DNA of 5,453 nt from NCBI GenBank assembly GCA_002684575.1, contig NYVP01000034.1:3704-9156 (forward strand), given 5' to 3'. Below, piece after piece: positions 1-5,453 of the stretch. Below the pieces are notes generated by a model, which saw only the letters and a program-made list of their open reading frames with translations, was not told where the DNA came from and did no database searches. Origin of the DNA: Verrucomicrobiales bacterium. Its GTDB lineage: Bacteria; Verrucomicrobiota; Verrucomicrobiia; Verrucomicrobiales; DEV007. The number at the start of each line of letters is the position of its first letter. Position 1 is the stretch's first letter. The translations under genes and the position numbers were made by a program.

Positions 1-527
1 TAAGGTTAGATCGCTTGAGGTCTTTAATGAGGTCTTCAGATAATAATTTGAATTTGCCTCTAATTATCAATAAAAAAAATCTCAATCCAAATGATTTACA
101 ATCTTCCAAGGTGATTCAAATTGAAGTGGCCATGGGAGCTGCGATTCAATGCTTTGAAGATTCCACGGTAATTGAAGTTCCAAGATCAAGGTTTTCTCCA
201 GTGAAGAGCTGTGAAGATCTTTTGGCATTAAGATCAGACGCCTATCAAGTGAGTGATGATTTTGAAATCCAGCTATGTGAGAGCAGAGGAGGTGTTCCTC
301 CTAAGGTTGGGCTTAGTGATGAGATATATAAGAACTATAAAACATTTGAGGAGATGACGCCGTATGGGCCGCCATCATTAAAAAAATGTAAGTCAATACA
401 TGTTGAGGGCCCCGTAAAATTTGGAAAACAAATATCCTTTCAGGGCACGATTACAATCACCAATGATTCGAAATTGGTAAAAGAAATCAGTTCGGGTGAA
501 TACATAGAAAATAACATTGTTTTATGA
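1..527 (+). CDS. UTP-glucose-1-phosphate uridylyltransferase, eukaryotic (UDPGP) type, C-terminal part
   Basis: This enzyme makes UDP-glucose from UTP and glucose-1-phosphate in the cytoplasm, feeding glycan and polysaccharide synthesis. The reading frame is open to the left edge (first full codon at position 3), leaving 174 residues, about the last third of a roughly 450-500 residue family member. The TTG at 15 and ATG at 27 are internal codons, because homology to the UGP2 family already covers this part. Visible landmarks are LPLIINKKNLNP, then VIQIEVAMGAAIQCFE, then VPRSRFSPVK. The lysine of the last motif (codon 204-206) matches the catalytic lysine of the UGP2 motif RSRFLPVK. The tail, VEGPVKFGKQISFQGTITI, matches the C-terminal left-handed beta-helix of UGP2 (VSGDVTFGKNVSLKGTVII). 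This is not the GalU family usual in bacteria. Closely related UDP-N-acetylhexosamine pyrophosphorylases are less likely given this tail. The missing N-terminal part would hold the nucleotide-binding loop. Confidence 0.87.
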   Translation, partial: RLDRLRSLMRSSDNNLNLPLIINKKNLNPNDLQSSKVIQIEVAMGAAIQCFEDSTVIEVPRSRFSPVKSCEDLLALRSDAYQVSDDFEIQLCESRGGVPPKVGLSDEIYKNYKTFEEMTPYGPPSLKKCKSIHVEGPVKFGKQISFQGTITITNDSKLVKEISSGEYIENNIVL

Positions 528-529
528 GA

Positions 530-549
530 ATACTCTGAAAAAAGAGTGT
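530..549 (+). terminator. small hairpin just after the uridylyltransferase stop
   Basis: ATACTCT (530-536) pairs with AGAGTGT (543-549) around a GAAAAA loop: seven pairs including one G-T wobble, starting 3 bases after the stop codon. No T-run follows directly; the nearest T-rich stretches are near 570 and 625. It could mark the transcript 3' end or simply protect it. It is weak as an intrinsic terminator. Confidence 0.25.
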
Positions 550-673
550 ATGAACCCAATAAATAAGTGTTTTCTTCTTAAGTATCGTTATGAGGAGAGG
601 TCTCATCATTTCATTCAAATTAGTTGTTTTTTCAATAAATTGGGTGCAAAATTAAAAATTGAGTTAATGATCG

Positions 674-701
674 TTGAAAATTTTCTATTTGAATTTTTAG
701 T
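674..701 (+). promoter_or_regulatory. possible weak promoter for the exbB operon
   Basis: TTGAAA (674-679) matches five of six -35 consensus bases and is followed after 16 bases by TTTAGT (696-701), four of six at -10. Transcription would start near 708, giving a leader of about 35 bases before exbB. In DNA this AT-rich such pairs occur by chance, so the position in the only sizeable gap upstream of exbB is the main support. Confidence 0.22.
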
Positions 702-741
702 TACTACTCAAGGTAAAACCATTTAGCCACACAATATACCC

Positions 742-1563
742 ATGATACAGTCTCCCTTGAAATTAAGACAACCGTTTCTTAGCAAGAATATTTTATTATT
801 TACGGCTCTTCTTGCTTTTCTATTCGTCTTTATTTACTCCGCGCCAGAGCTTCTTGCTCAAGAGGCTGCTGATGAAGAGGTGAAGAAACAAACCATGCTT
901 GATAATGTGTTAGATGCAGGCTTGTGGATGGTTCCTCTTGTCCTTGCATCAGTCGCTATGATTGGGTTTGTTGTATATAATTTTATTGAATTAAATCAAA
1001 ACAAATTTAATCCCGTGGAGCTTAAAGCTGGATTATTAGATCACATGCAAAATGTTAGAGTTCGTAGTGCTATTGAAATGGCGTCAGGTCATCCTAGTTA
1101 TCTTGGAAGAATGGTAGCCGCATCATTGCCTCAATTTGACGCGACCAATACTGAGGATTTTGGAAGAGAAGACGTTGATGATGCTGTTGCTGAATTCACT
1201 ATTAGCAACAATAAAAGGTATCTTACTAACATTGGATATTTAGGAGTCATTGGACAGATTGCTCCAATGTTAGGTCTTCTTGGAACTGTTGTGGGTATGA
1301 TGGGAGCATTTAATACTCTTGCGGCAGAGGGACAAGCTGATCCGAGTACTCTTGCTGGTGATATTGGATTAGCGATGGTCACAACGGCTTCTGGTTTGAT
1401 AGTTGCTATTCCGTCGATATTCTTTTTCTTCTTTCAAAGGAACCGTTTTAATCGCCTTGTTGCTGATTGCCATCAAGATGTTTCAGAACTGCTAGATGCC
1501 AGTTATGAAGCGGCAAATGCTGATCAAATAATGGCCAAGGTTCCAGAAGGATTTCAGGCATAG
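742..1563 (+). CDS. exbB: MotA/TolQ/ExbB-family proton channel subunit with N-terminal signal peptide
   Basis: This is the inner-membrane channel subunit of a proton-driven motor that, with ExbD, powers work on the outer membrane or periplasm. The 273-residue protein begins with a hydrophobic export signal (about 17-33) ending in SAPELLAQ, with a likely cut after LLA (residue 39). A short acidic periplasmic stretch follows, then TM1 at about 61-82, a cytoplasmic loop, TM2 at about 162-190, TM3 at about 206-231 and a cytoplasmic tail. TM2 carries the family motif APMLGLLGTVVGMMGAF and TM3 carries AMVTTASGLIVAIPS. T182 and T215 correspond to pore threonines T148 and T181 of E. coli ExbB, with the same 33-residue spacing. 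The cleavable signal fits the N-out topology of the family. The ATG at 742 has no Shine-Dalgarno sequence, but it is the first ATG and gives the full signal peptide. It is the first gene of the exbB-exbD-exbD set. ExbB and TolQ cannot be separated by sequence alone; no siderophore or Tol gene is present to decide. Confidence 0.93.
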   Translation: MIQSPLKLRQPFLSKNILLFTALLAFLFVFIYSAPELLAQEAADEEVKKQTMLDNVLDAGLWMVPLVLASVAMIGFVVYNFIELNQNKFNPVELKAGLLDHMQNVRVRSAIEMASGHPSYLGRMVAASLPQFDATNTEDFGREDVDDAVAEFTISNNKRYLTNIGYLGVIGQIAPMLGLLGTVVGMMGAFNTLAAEGQADPSTLAGDIGLAMVTTASGLIVAIPSIFFFFFQRNRFNRLVADCHQDVSELLDASYEAANADQIMAKVPEGFQA

Positions 1564-1611
1564 AAAAATTTAGAAACTTTAACCTAGTTTTATCTATATA
1601 ATTTAGGGAAC

Positions 1612-2067
1612 ATGGCTTCATCTAAGCTACAATCCGCAATGGAGCATCAAGGTGATGATGCCAAGATGGATATGTCGCCAATGATTGATATGGTTTTCCT
1701 TTTGCTCATCTTTTTCATGGTCGCATCCAGAATGGTTACCGTAAAAGTTGATGATAAAATTAAGCCCCCAGTTGCTGACGAGTCAATCAGACCCGATAAT
1801 GTCAAGGGTCGAATTATTTTTAATATTAGATCTGATGGAACTTTTACGGCCGGAGATGGTAAGGTTACTGTGACTGAAGATGAGATTACCGAGAGGTCAA
1901 CTACTTGGGTGGAGAGATTTAAAGACACTGAAACTGGCCCATCCCTTCTCCTTAGAGCCCATCGGGATGCATCTATTAGAGATCTCAAAAAGGTGACTAA
2001 AGCTGCGGCACTAGGAGGAATTAACAAGGTGGTTTTCGGATCACTGAAAACAGGTAAATTTGATTAA
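1612..2067 (+). CDS. exbD: ExbD/TolR-family biopolymer transport protein, first copy
   Basis: This is the stator or shaft subunit whose membrane helix sits in the ExbB pore and whose periplasmic domain transmits the motion. The 151-residue protein has a short cytoplasmic tail (1-20), one TM helix (about 24-41) in MDMSPMIDMVFLLLIFFMVAS, and a periplasmic domain of about 105 residues. D26 matches the essential proton-carrying D25 of E. coli ExbD (motif TPFIDVMLVLLIIFM). The periplasmic part has the usual alternating strands and helices and ends in KVVFGSLKTGKFD. The ATG at 1612 is preceded by AGGGAA, with only about three bases between AGGG and the start, which is short for a Shine-Dalgarno site. 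ATGs at codons 10 and 19 would trim the tail but keep the helix. It lies 48 bases after exbB, so one operon is likely. It is clearly diverged from the second copy outside the TM motif. Confidence 0.93.
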   Translation: MASSKLQSAMEHQGDDAKMDMSPMIDMVFLLLIFFMVASRMVTVKVDDKIKPPVADESIRPDNVKGRIIFNIRSDGTFTAGDGKVTVTEDEITERSTTWVERFKDTETGPSLLLRAHRDASIRDLKKVTKAAALGGINKVVFGSLKTGKFD

Positions 2068-2071
2068 AGCT

Positions 2072-2536
2072 ATGGCGAAGAGAAAACGATATAGGCCAGA
2101 TGTAGATAATGATCCTGAGCTTGATATATCGTCCTTAGTTGACGTTGCCTTTCTGTTATTGATTTACTTCCTTGTTACATCAACTCTAAGGCCTGATGAA
2201 ACCGATCTTTCGATTGTATTACCTTCTCAAGTTCCTAACGAAAATCCTCTTGATATCGATCCAATCGCAATAGTCATTGGGCCCGATGGAAGTGTTACCT
2301 ATAATGAAGAGCCTATCCCTTTGAGTGGTGGTTCTGGTGCTGATCGATTACCAGACTTACGACAAAGGCTTAAAGCCTACAAAGAATTAGCTGATGGAAC
2401 TAATCAGCAAGCGATGGTCACAGTTAAAGCAGATGATGCAGGAAAAACTCAGAGATTTATTGATGTTGTTAATGCTTTAGCCTCTGTAAAGATTAAAAAT
2501 GTCACGATGACGGGTTTCCGTGACGAAGAGAAATAA
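2072..2536 (+). CDS. exbD: ExbD/TolR-family biopolymer transport protein, second copy
   Basis: This second ExbD-type subunit is probably a partner of the same ExbB. From ATG 2072 it is 154 residues. It has a basic, arginine-rich tail (MAKRKRYRP) that fits the positive-inside rule, then a TM helix at about 22-40 in LDISSLVDVAFLLLIYFLV with the proton-carrying aspartate at D24, then a periplasmic domain of about 110 residues ending TMTGFRDEEK. A TTG at 2060 in the same frame adds four residues, overlaps the previous gene by 8 bases and has AGG five bases upstream. That start is a real alternative, and the ATG was chosen as the commoner codon. Either way the gene abuts the first exbD (4-base gap or small overlap), so the two are very likely translationally coupled. 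The periplasmic domain has a Gly/Ser-rich loop (GGSGA, near 87-91) not seen in the first copy, arguing for distinct roles rather than a recent duplication. Confidence 0.92.
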   Translation: MAKRKRYRPDVDNDPELDISSLVDVAFLLLIYFLVTSTLRPDETDLSIVLPSQVPNENPLDIDPIAIVIGPDGSVTYNEEPIPLSGGSGADRLPDLRQRLKAYKELADGTNQQAMVTVKADDAGKTQRFIDVVNALASVKIKNVTMTGFRDEEK

Positions 2537-2550
2537 TTAAAAGAAAAGCC

Positions 2551-2588
2551 TAACTTTATTATCGAGTTCTCGTTTTATAAGAAAGTTA
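2551..2588 (+). terminator. long inverted repeat downstream of the second exbD
   Basis: TAACTTT (2551-2557) pairs with AAAGTTA (2582-2588), TTAT (2559-2562) with ATAA (2577-2580), and CGAG (2563-2566) with CTCG (2569-2572). This gives 15 base pairs, with one A/G mismatch and a TTTT bulge on the right arm. It begins 14 bases after the exbD stop codon. No U-run follows, so it is better read as a weak terminator or an mRNA 3'-end stabiliser than as a strong intrinsic terminator. An operator role is also possible. Confidence 0.5.
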
Positions 2589-2612
2589 ATAAAACTAAAC
2601 TGGAAATGAATA

Positions 2613-2636
2613 GATTTTAGGGATAGTTCTAAAATC
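2613..2636 (+). terminator. second perfect inverted repeat between exbD and the TPR gene
   Basis: GATTTTAG (2613-2620) is the exact reverse complement of CTAAAATC (2629-2636), with an 8-base spacer GGATAGTT. A G-T pair can extend the stem by one. CTCTTTC follows, which is too broken to be a terminator tail. It lies just upstream of the putative -35 of the TPR gene. It could therefore be a second RNA hairpin of the motor transcript or a protein-binding site. Confidence 0.4.
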
Positions 2637-2640
2637 CTCT

Positions 2641-2669
2641 TTCAAGGCGCCCATTAAGTAATTTATAAT
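2641..2669 (+). promoter_or_regulatory. putative promoter of the TPR gene
   Basis: A perfect TATAAT lies at 2664-2669. Seventeen bases upstream is TTCAAG (2641-2646), only three of six matches to TTGACA, and the palindrome GGCGCC (2646-2651) sits at the start of the spacer. The -10 box overlaps the first in-frame ATG (2668), so a transcript from here would begin near 2676 and could not use that ATG. This supports the start at 2731, with a leader of about 55 bases. Confidence 0.42.
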
Positions 2670-2730
2670 GATAAAACAAGATATGGAAAGAAACTCCAAT
2701 AACTCAGCTCTTTATTTTTTTCTATCAGCC

Positions 2731-5453
2731 ATGGATAAGTTAGTCTTACATAATTTTAAGTGTCTTCTCATGTTAATCATGATCTGTATATTTTTGATTA
2801 ATGGCTCTGAAAATTTATATTCTCAAAATCCAGTTGAGGACAATTACAGAAAAGCTGTTCAACTTATGGAGGAGTCTAAGTGGACCGAGGCAACTAGTGT
2901 TCTTCAAACTGTTGTGAGTGACCATGGTCAGAATGCAATGGAATATTATGGTCCGGCTTTTGGTCTTATTTATTACCATTTGGGACTTTGTCAGCTGTCC
3001 CTTAAAAAATATCCTGATGCTGCAAGGTCCTTCGAGAAAACATATAAAGAATTTCCAAATAAAATTCCTGATAACTTGAAGGACAAAGCACCGGCTTCAA
3101 GAAATCACTACCACAAGGTGTCTATTTATCGTTGGGGTACTGCTGAGCAAGGGGCCGAGGAATATGCTGGTGCTCTAAAATTGTATGAAAAATTCCTTGC
3201 TGATCAGCCGGAAAAAGGAACGTATTCACCTGCCGAGGTTTTGATTAACATGGGTGTTTGCAACGCCAAGCTAGGCAAGATTCCTGAGGCAACTGAGAGG
3301 CTTCAAAAAGTTTATGACAATTACGATAAAATAAGGACTAAAGAAAAATGGATGCTTCATAATGCATTCTTAGATCTTGCAGGTCAGTGGATTGAAAAAG
3401 CAATGCTTGGGGAGGGAATTGCCTTCATGGAAAAAAATGATGGGCCACTTCGTTTTTCACCGTATGACAGTTTTCAATATGGTTTTAATAATAAAATGTT
3501 AAAACTAGCCCAAGAGGCATCCAATGGAGAAAATAATTTAGATGCTCTGGCCCTGCGATTTTATACATTAATTCCTCGTACGGAGGATGCACTTTCTGAG
3601 CTTGAAGACCGAAAGTCATTTGAAAGAAGTGATAACGCGAAGTCTAAAATACAAGAAAAAATTGATCAATTAGAGGGCACCATAAGTGCAGGAACTAGTG
3701 TTGATATACAGGGACTAAGACTCTTGGCTTTCATATACGAAAAAAATAATAATTTCAGAGGAGCTTATTCTATTTATGATTATTTATCGCGGGCATTTCC
3801 TAACGCCAAGACTGTTGATGGTAAAAAGAACCTCCATCCTGAAATTGTTTATCAAGCCACCAGATGTGCATTTTCTATAGGGGACTTACTTTCCGCTCAG
3901 CACCATGGTATGAATTTTCTTAATAAATACCCCGGGCATGAGCTTGAACCTGAAGTTCAAAGCATGCTAATGGAGCAGTTGTTTCGTAGAGGTGATTATG
4001 CTAGGTGCATTGAAATTGCTACAAATATCTTACCTAAGTTGCCAGATAATAGTCCACAACAAGATTTGTGTCTTTTTTGTCTTGGAGGATCTTATTATTA
4101 TGATGGTCAATACGAAGATGCTGATCCCATTCTTGAACAGCATGCAACGAAATATCCAACTAGTGGATATCTAGAGGAGTCTAGCTACTATAGAGGAGCA
4201 AATAAGGTTAAACTATTAGAATGGACATCTGCCTTACCTCTGTTGGAGGCATGGTTAACCAAATACCCTGAATCATCACTCAGATCTTTTGCTATTCTTG
4301 ACGTAGCAACCTGTCATTTTGCCAACGACAGTCTTGATCAGTGTCTTGCTAAATTAGATGAAATTGAGCAACGTTATTCATCCAGTGAAATATATGATAG
4401 GAGTTTGAATTTACGCGGAGATGTTCTTCAGGCTCAAACTGAATGGCCTGCTGCCCAAGAGGCATATTTAAAAGGAAAATCACTTGCTGAGCAGGCTGGT
4501 CATTTTCAGGTGGCTGCTGAGGCTCTTAGCCAACTCGTTCCTGTAGCAATTGCTCAAGAGAACTTTAAAGACGCTGCGACTTACTATGATGAGTTTATCG
4601 AGACTTATCCAGGAAATTTTCTAGAACCTCAGGTGGTTGCCACTGCTCTCACTGCACTTACTCATGAGTCCGTAGGGCGTGGTGAAGAGGGTTTATCAAA
4701 GCTTGAAAATATGATTGATCAATTAGGGAGACAGGAAAATGCAGATCTTGAAAAAGCTGTCACCAAATATGGTGATGTGTCCGTTAAACTACTGGGAGGT
4801 GAAGCTACCATTGAAAAATTAAAAGCCATGTCTACAAAAGGTGGTCAACCCGAAGCTGTGCTTGCTTGGTTATTGGTTTCTAGGATTGATATTATTGAGA
4901 AAGAGTTGAAAGAAAAAGATCCCGCAAAGTCTCAAGCAGAAATAAAGGCAGCGTTTTCTGAACTTAGAGGATTCGATAAAAAAGTCCTAGCACCATACGT
5001 ATTAGCAAGAATAGGTGTTTTTCTAAGAGACGGAAATCAGATCGATCAATCAGTTCCTTGGTTTAATGAAATTATCGAGCGTCCTGGAATCGAGTCCAAA
5101 GATTATGCATATAACGCATTGGCGAAAATCCACTTGAAAGCTCTTAATGCCTCTGAACAGGAGAAAGGGCTTAAGTATGTAGATTGGGTTGTTAACAATA
5201 GTTCGAACACGCAACTTCAGAGAGAATCTGCTTATGAAAGAGCTTCTTATTATTCAAGGAAAAATCAATGGCCTAATGCGGAAAAGCATTGGACGGAATT
5301 TGTGAAAAATAAAAAATGGACAGGAACTTTTAGTGCTGAGGCTTGGTACCGACTTGGTGAGTCTATGGAGAAAAATAATAAAACGTCGGAAGCCTTAAGT
5401 CCATATACAAACCTTCTGGCAAAATATGCATCAAGAATTGAGTACTCAATTCC
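2731..5453 (+). CDS. large exported TPR-repeat protein (3' end outside the window)
   Basis: I do not recognise a named family beyond the tetratricopeptide repeat (TPR) superfamily; TPRs are helical scaffolds for protein-protein contacts. The frame stays open from ATG 2668 to the window end. From ATG 2731 it gives 907 residues and continues beyond. That start is preferred because it places a basic n-region before a hydrophobic stretch (about 11-24) and a likely cut after LYS (31), giving an exported protein. ATG 2668 or 2683 would add 21 or 16 polar residues, and 2668 overlaps a -10 box. No lipobox cysteine is present. TPR-like helix pairs are visible at about 74-107, 168-199, 446-477, 483-513, 592-627 and 868-898. 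Several end in the TPR-boundary motif YP (YPGHE, YPTSG, YPESS, YPGNF). The region at about 205-330 has little repeat character. Only the hairpin region separates it from the ExbBD genes, so a periplasmic scaffold for that motor is plausible, comparable in idea to CpoB/YbgF with Tol-Pal, though far larger. Confidence 0.88.
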   Translation, partial: MDKLVLHNFKCLLMLIMICIFLINGSENLYSQNPVEDNYRKAVQLMEESKWTEATSVLQTVVSDHGQNAMEYYGPAFGLIYYHLGLCQLSLKKYPDAARSFEKTYKEFPNKIPDNLKDKAPASRNHYHKVSIYRWGTAEQGAEEYAGALKLYEKFLADQPEKGTYSPAEVLINMGVCNAKLGKIPEATERLQKVYDNYDKIRTKEKWMLHNAFLDLAGQWIEKAMLGEGIAFMEKNDGPLRFSPYDSFQYGFNNKMLKLAQEASNGENNLDALALRFYTLIPRTEDALSELEDRKSFERSDNAKSKIQEKIDQLEGTISAGTSVDIQGLRLLAFIYEKNNNFRGAYSIYDYLSRAFPNAKTVDGKKNLHPEIVYQATRCAFSIGDLLSAQHHGMNFLNKYPGHELEPEVQSMLMEQLFRRGDYARCIEIATNILPKLPDNSPQQDLCLFCLGGSYYYDGQYEDADPILEQHATKYPTSGYLEESSYYRGANKVKLLEWTSALPLLEAWLTKYPESSLRSFAILDVATCHFANDSLDQCLAKLDEIEQRYSSSEIYDRSLNLRGDVLQAQTEWPAAQEAYLKGKSLAEQAGHFQVAAEALSQLVPVAIAQENFKDAATYYDEFIETYPGNFLEPQVVATALTALTHESVGRGEEGLSKLENMIDQLGRQENADLEKAVTKYGDVSVKLLGGEATIEKLKAMSTKGGQPEAVLAWLLVSRIDIIEKELKEKDPAKSQAEIKAAFSELRGFDKKVLAPYVLARIGVFLRDGNQIDQSVPWFNEIIERPGIESKDYAYNALAKIHLKALNASEQEKGLKYVDWVVNNSSNTQLQRESAYERASYYSRKNQWPNAEKHWTEFVKNKKWTGTFSAEAWYRLGESMEKNNKTSEALSPYTNLLAKYASRIEYSI

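Larger units (their letters stand above)
528..741. other. intergenic region before the motor operon
   Basis: This 214-base AT-rich spacer separates the uridylyltransferase gene from exbB. It holds the small hairpin after the stop codon and a second short inverted repeat, ATGAG (590-594) with CTCAT (602-606). A T-run at about 625-630 lies too far from either hairpin to make a convincing terminator. A frame from ATG 550 to 726 would encode 58 residues, but it shows no recognisable domain and no clear ribosome site, so I do not call it a gene. The exbB promoter should lie here if the motor genes are transcribed separately. Confidence 0.5.
2537..2730. other. intergenic and leader region between the motor genes and the TPR gene
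   Basis: This 194-base stretch contains two inverted repeats followed by a consensus -10 box, and probably the 5' leader of the TPR mRNA (about 2676-2730). The leader includes a run of eight T's (2713-2720) in TATTTTTTTCTATC and no Shine-Dalgarno sequence before ATG 2731. The arrangement suggests that the TPR gene is at least partly transcribed on its own rather than only by read-through from exbB. Confidence 0.5.

Noticed and set aside
590..630. ATGAG/CTCAT hairpin followed by a T-run as a terminator
   Set aside because: The stem has only five pairs, and the T-run begins about 17 bases after it, too far for intrinsic termination.
517..726. Small + strand frame of 69 codons from TTG 517, or 58 from ATG 550
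   Set aside because: The longer form overlaps the end of the uridylyltransferase, and the shorter has only a poor AGAG upstream. The product is rich in Phe, Ile and Lys, as expected of translated AT-rich spacer, and shows no recognisable domain. Conservation in relatives would be needed to revive it.
1131..1382. Minus-strand frame of 83 codons inside exbB
   Set aside because: It lies wholly opposite the conserved TM2-TM3 coding part of exbB and is a shadow frame with no family features.
1597..1602. Perfect TATAAT nine bases before the first exbD
   Set aside because: No usable -35 lies at 16-18 bases, the transcript would be almost leaderless, and the 48-base gap after exbB is better explained by one operon in AT-rich DNA.
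1647..2027. Minus-strand frame of 126 codons inside the first exbD
   Set aside because: It is antisense to a well-supported ExbD gene; its low-complexity Ser/Val/Leu composition reflects the complementary codons.
3992..4174. Plus-strand frame of 60 codons in another phase within the TPR gene
   Set aside because: The TPR frame is continuous through it and its product fits the repeat pattern; the alternative resembles no protein family I know.
1..5453. CRISPR arrays, tRNA or rRNA genes, insertion sequences, long direct repeats
   Set aside because: Reading both strands, I found no repeat-spacer pattern, no cloverleaf or rRNA-like segment, no transposase and no flanking inverted repeats. The TPR repetition is at protein level only.

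Overview
The window is AT-rich bacterial DNA with every supported gene on the + strand. It holds the 3' end of a eukaryote-type UDP-sugar pyrophosphorylase gene, then a compact exbB-exbD-exbD motor operon, then the first 907 or so codons of a very large exported TPR protein that runs off the right edge. A UGP2-like uridylyltransferase, an ExbB with its own signal peptide, two tandem ExbD paralogues and a giant TPR protein together suggest the Planctomycetota-Verrucomicrobiota-Chlamydiota superphylum, most likely a marine Verrucomicrobiota lineage. That assignment is inference from gene content; no rRNA or marker gene is present.

Layout. Positions 1-527: C-terminal part of the UTP-glucose-1-phosphate uridylyltransferase, open to the left edge. 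Positions 528-741: intergenic, with a small hairpin just after the stop and at best a weak promoter-like pair. Positions 742-1563: exbB-type channel subunit. Positions 1612-2067: first exbD. Positions 2072-2536: second exbD, 4 bases after the first. Positions 2537-2730: two clear inverted repeats and a consensus -10 box. Positions 2731-5453: secreted TPR-repeat protein, incomplete at its 3' end.

How the genes fit together. ExbB and the two ExbDs should form an inner-membrane proton-driven motor of the ExbBD/TolQR/MotAB class. The key pore threonines and both ExbD membrane aspartates are present. The TPR protein carries an export signal and would lie in the periplasm, where a TPR scaffold could couple the motor to envelope proteins, by analogy with the periplasmic TPR protein CpoB/YbgF of Tol-Pal systems. 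No TonB, TolA, TolB, Pal or receptor gene is visible. The uridylyltransferase makes UDP-glucose for polysaccharide synthesis and looks like an unrelated neighbour.

I do not see a clearly new system. The most interesting points are the two divergent ExbDs under one ExbB next to a giant TPR protein, the paired hairpins plus -10 box separating the motor genes from the TPR gene, and a possible Gln at the mature N-terminus of both exported proteins.
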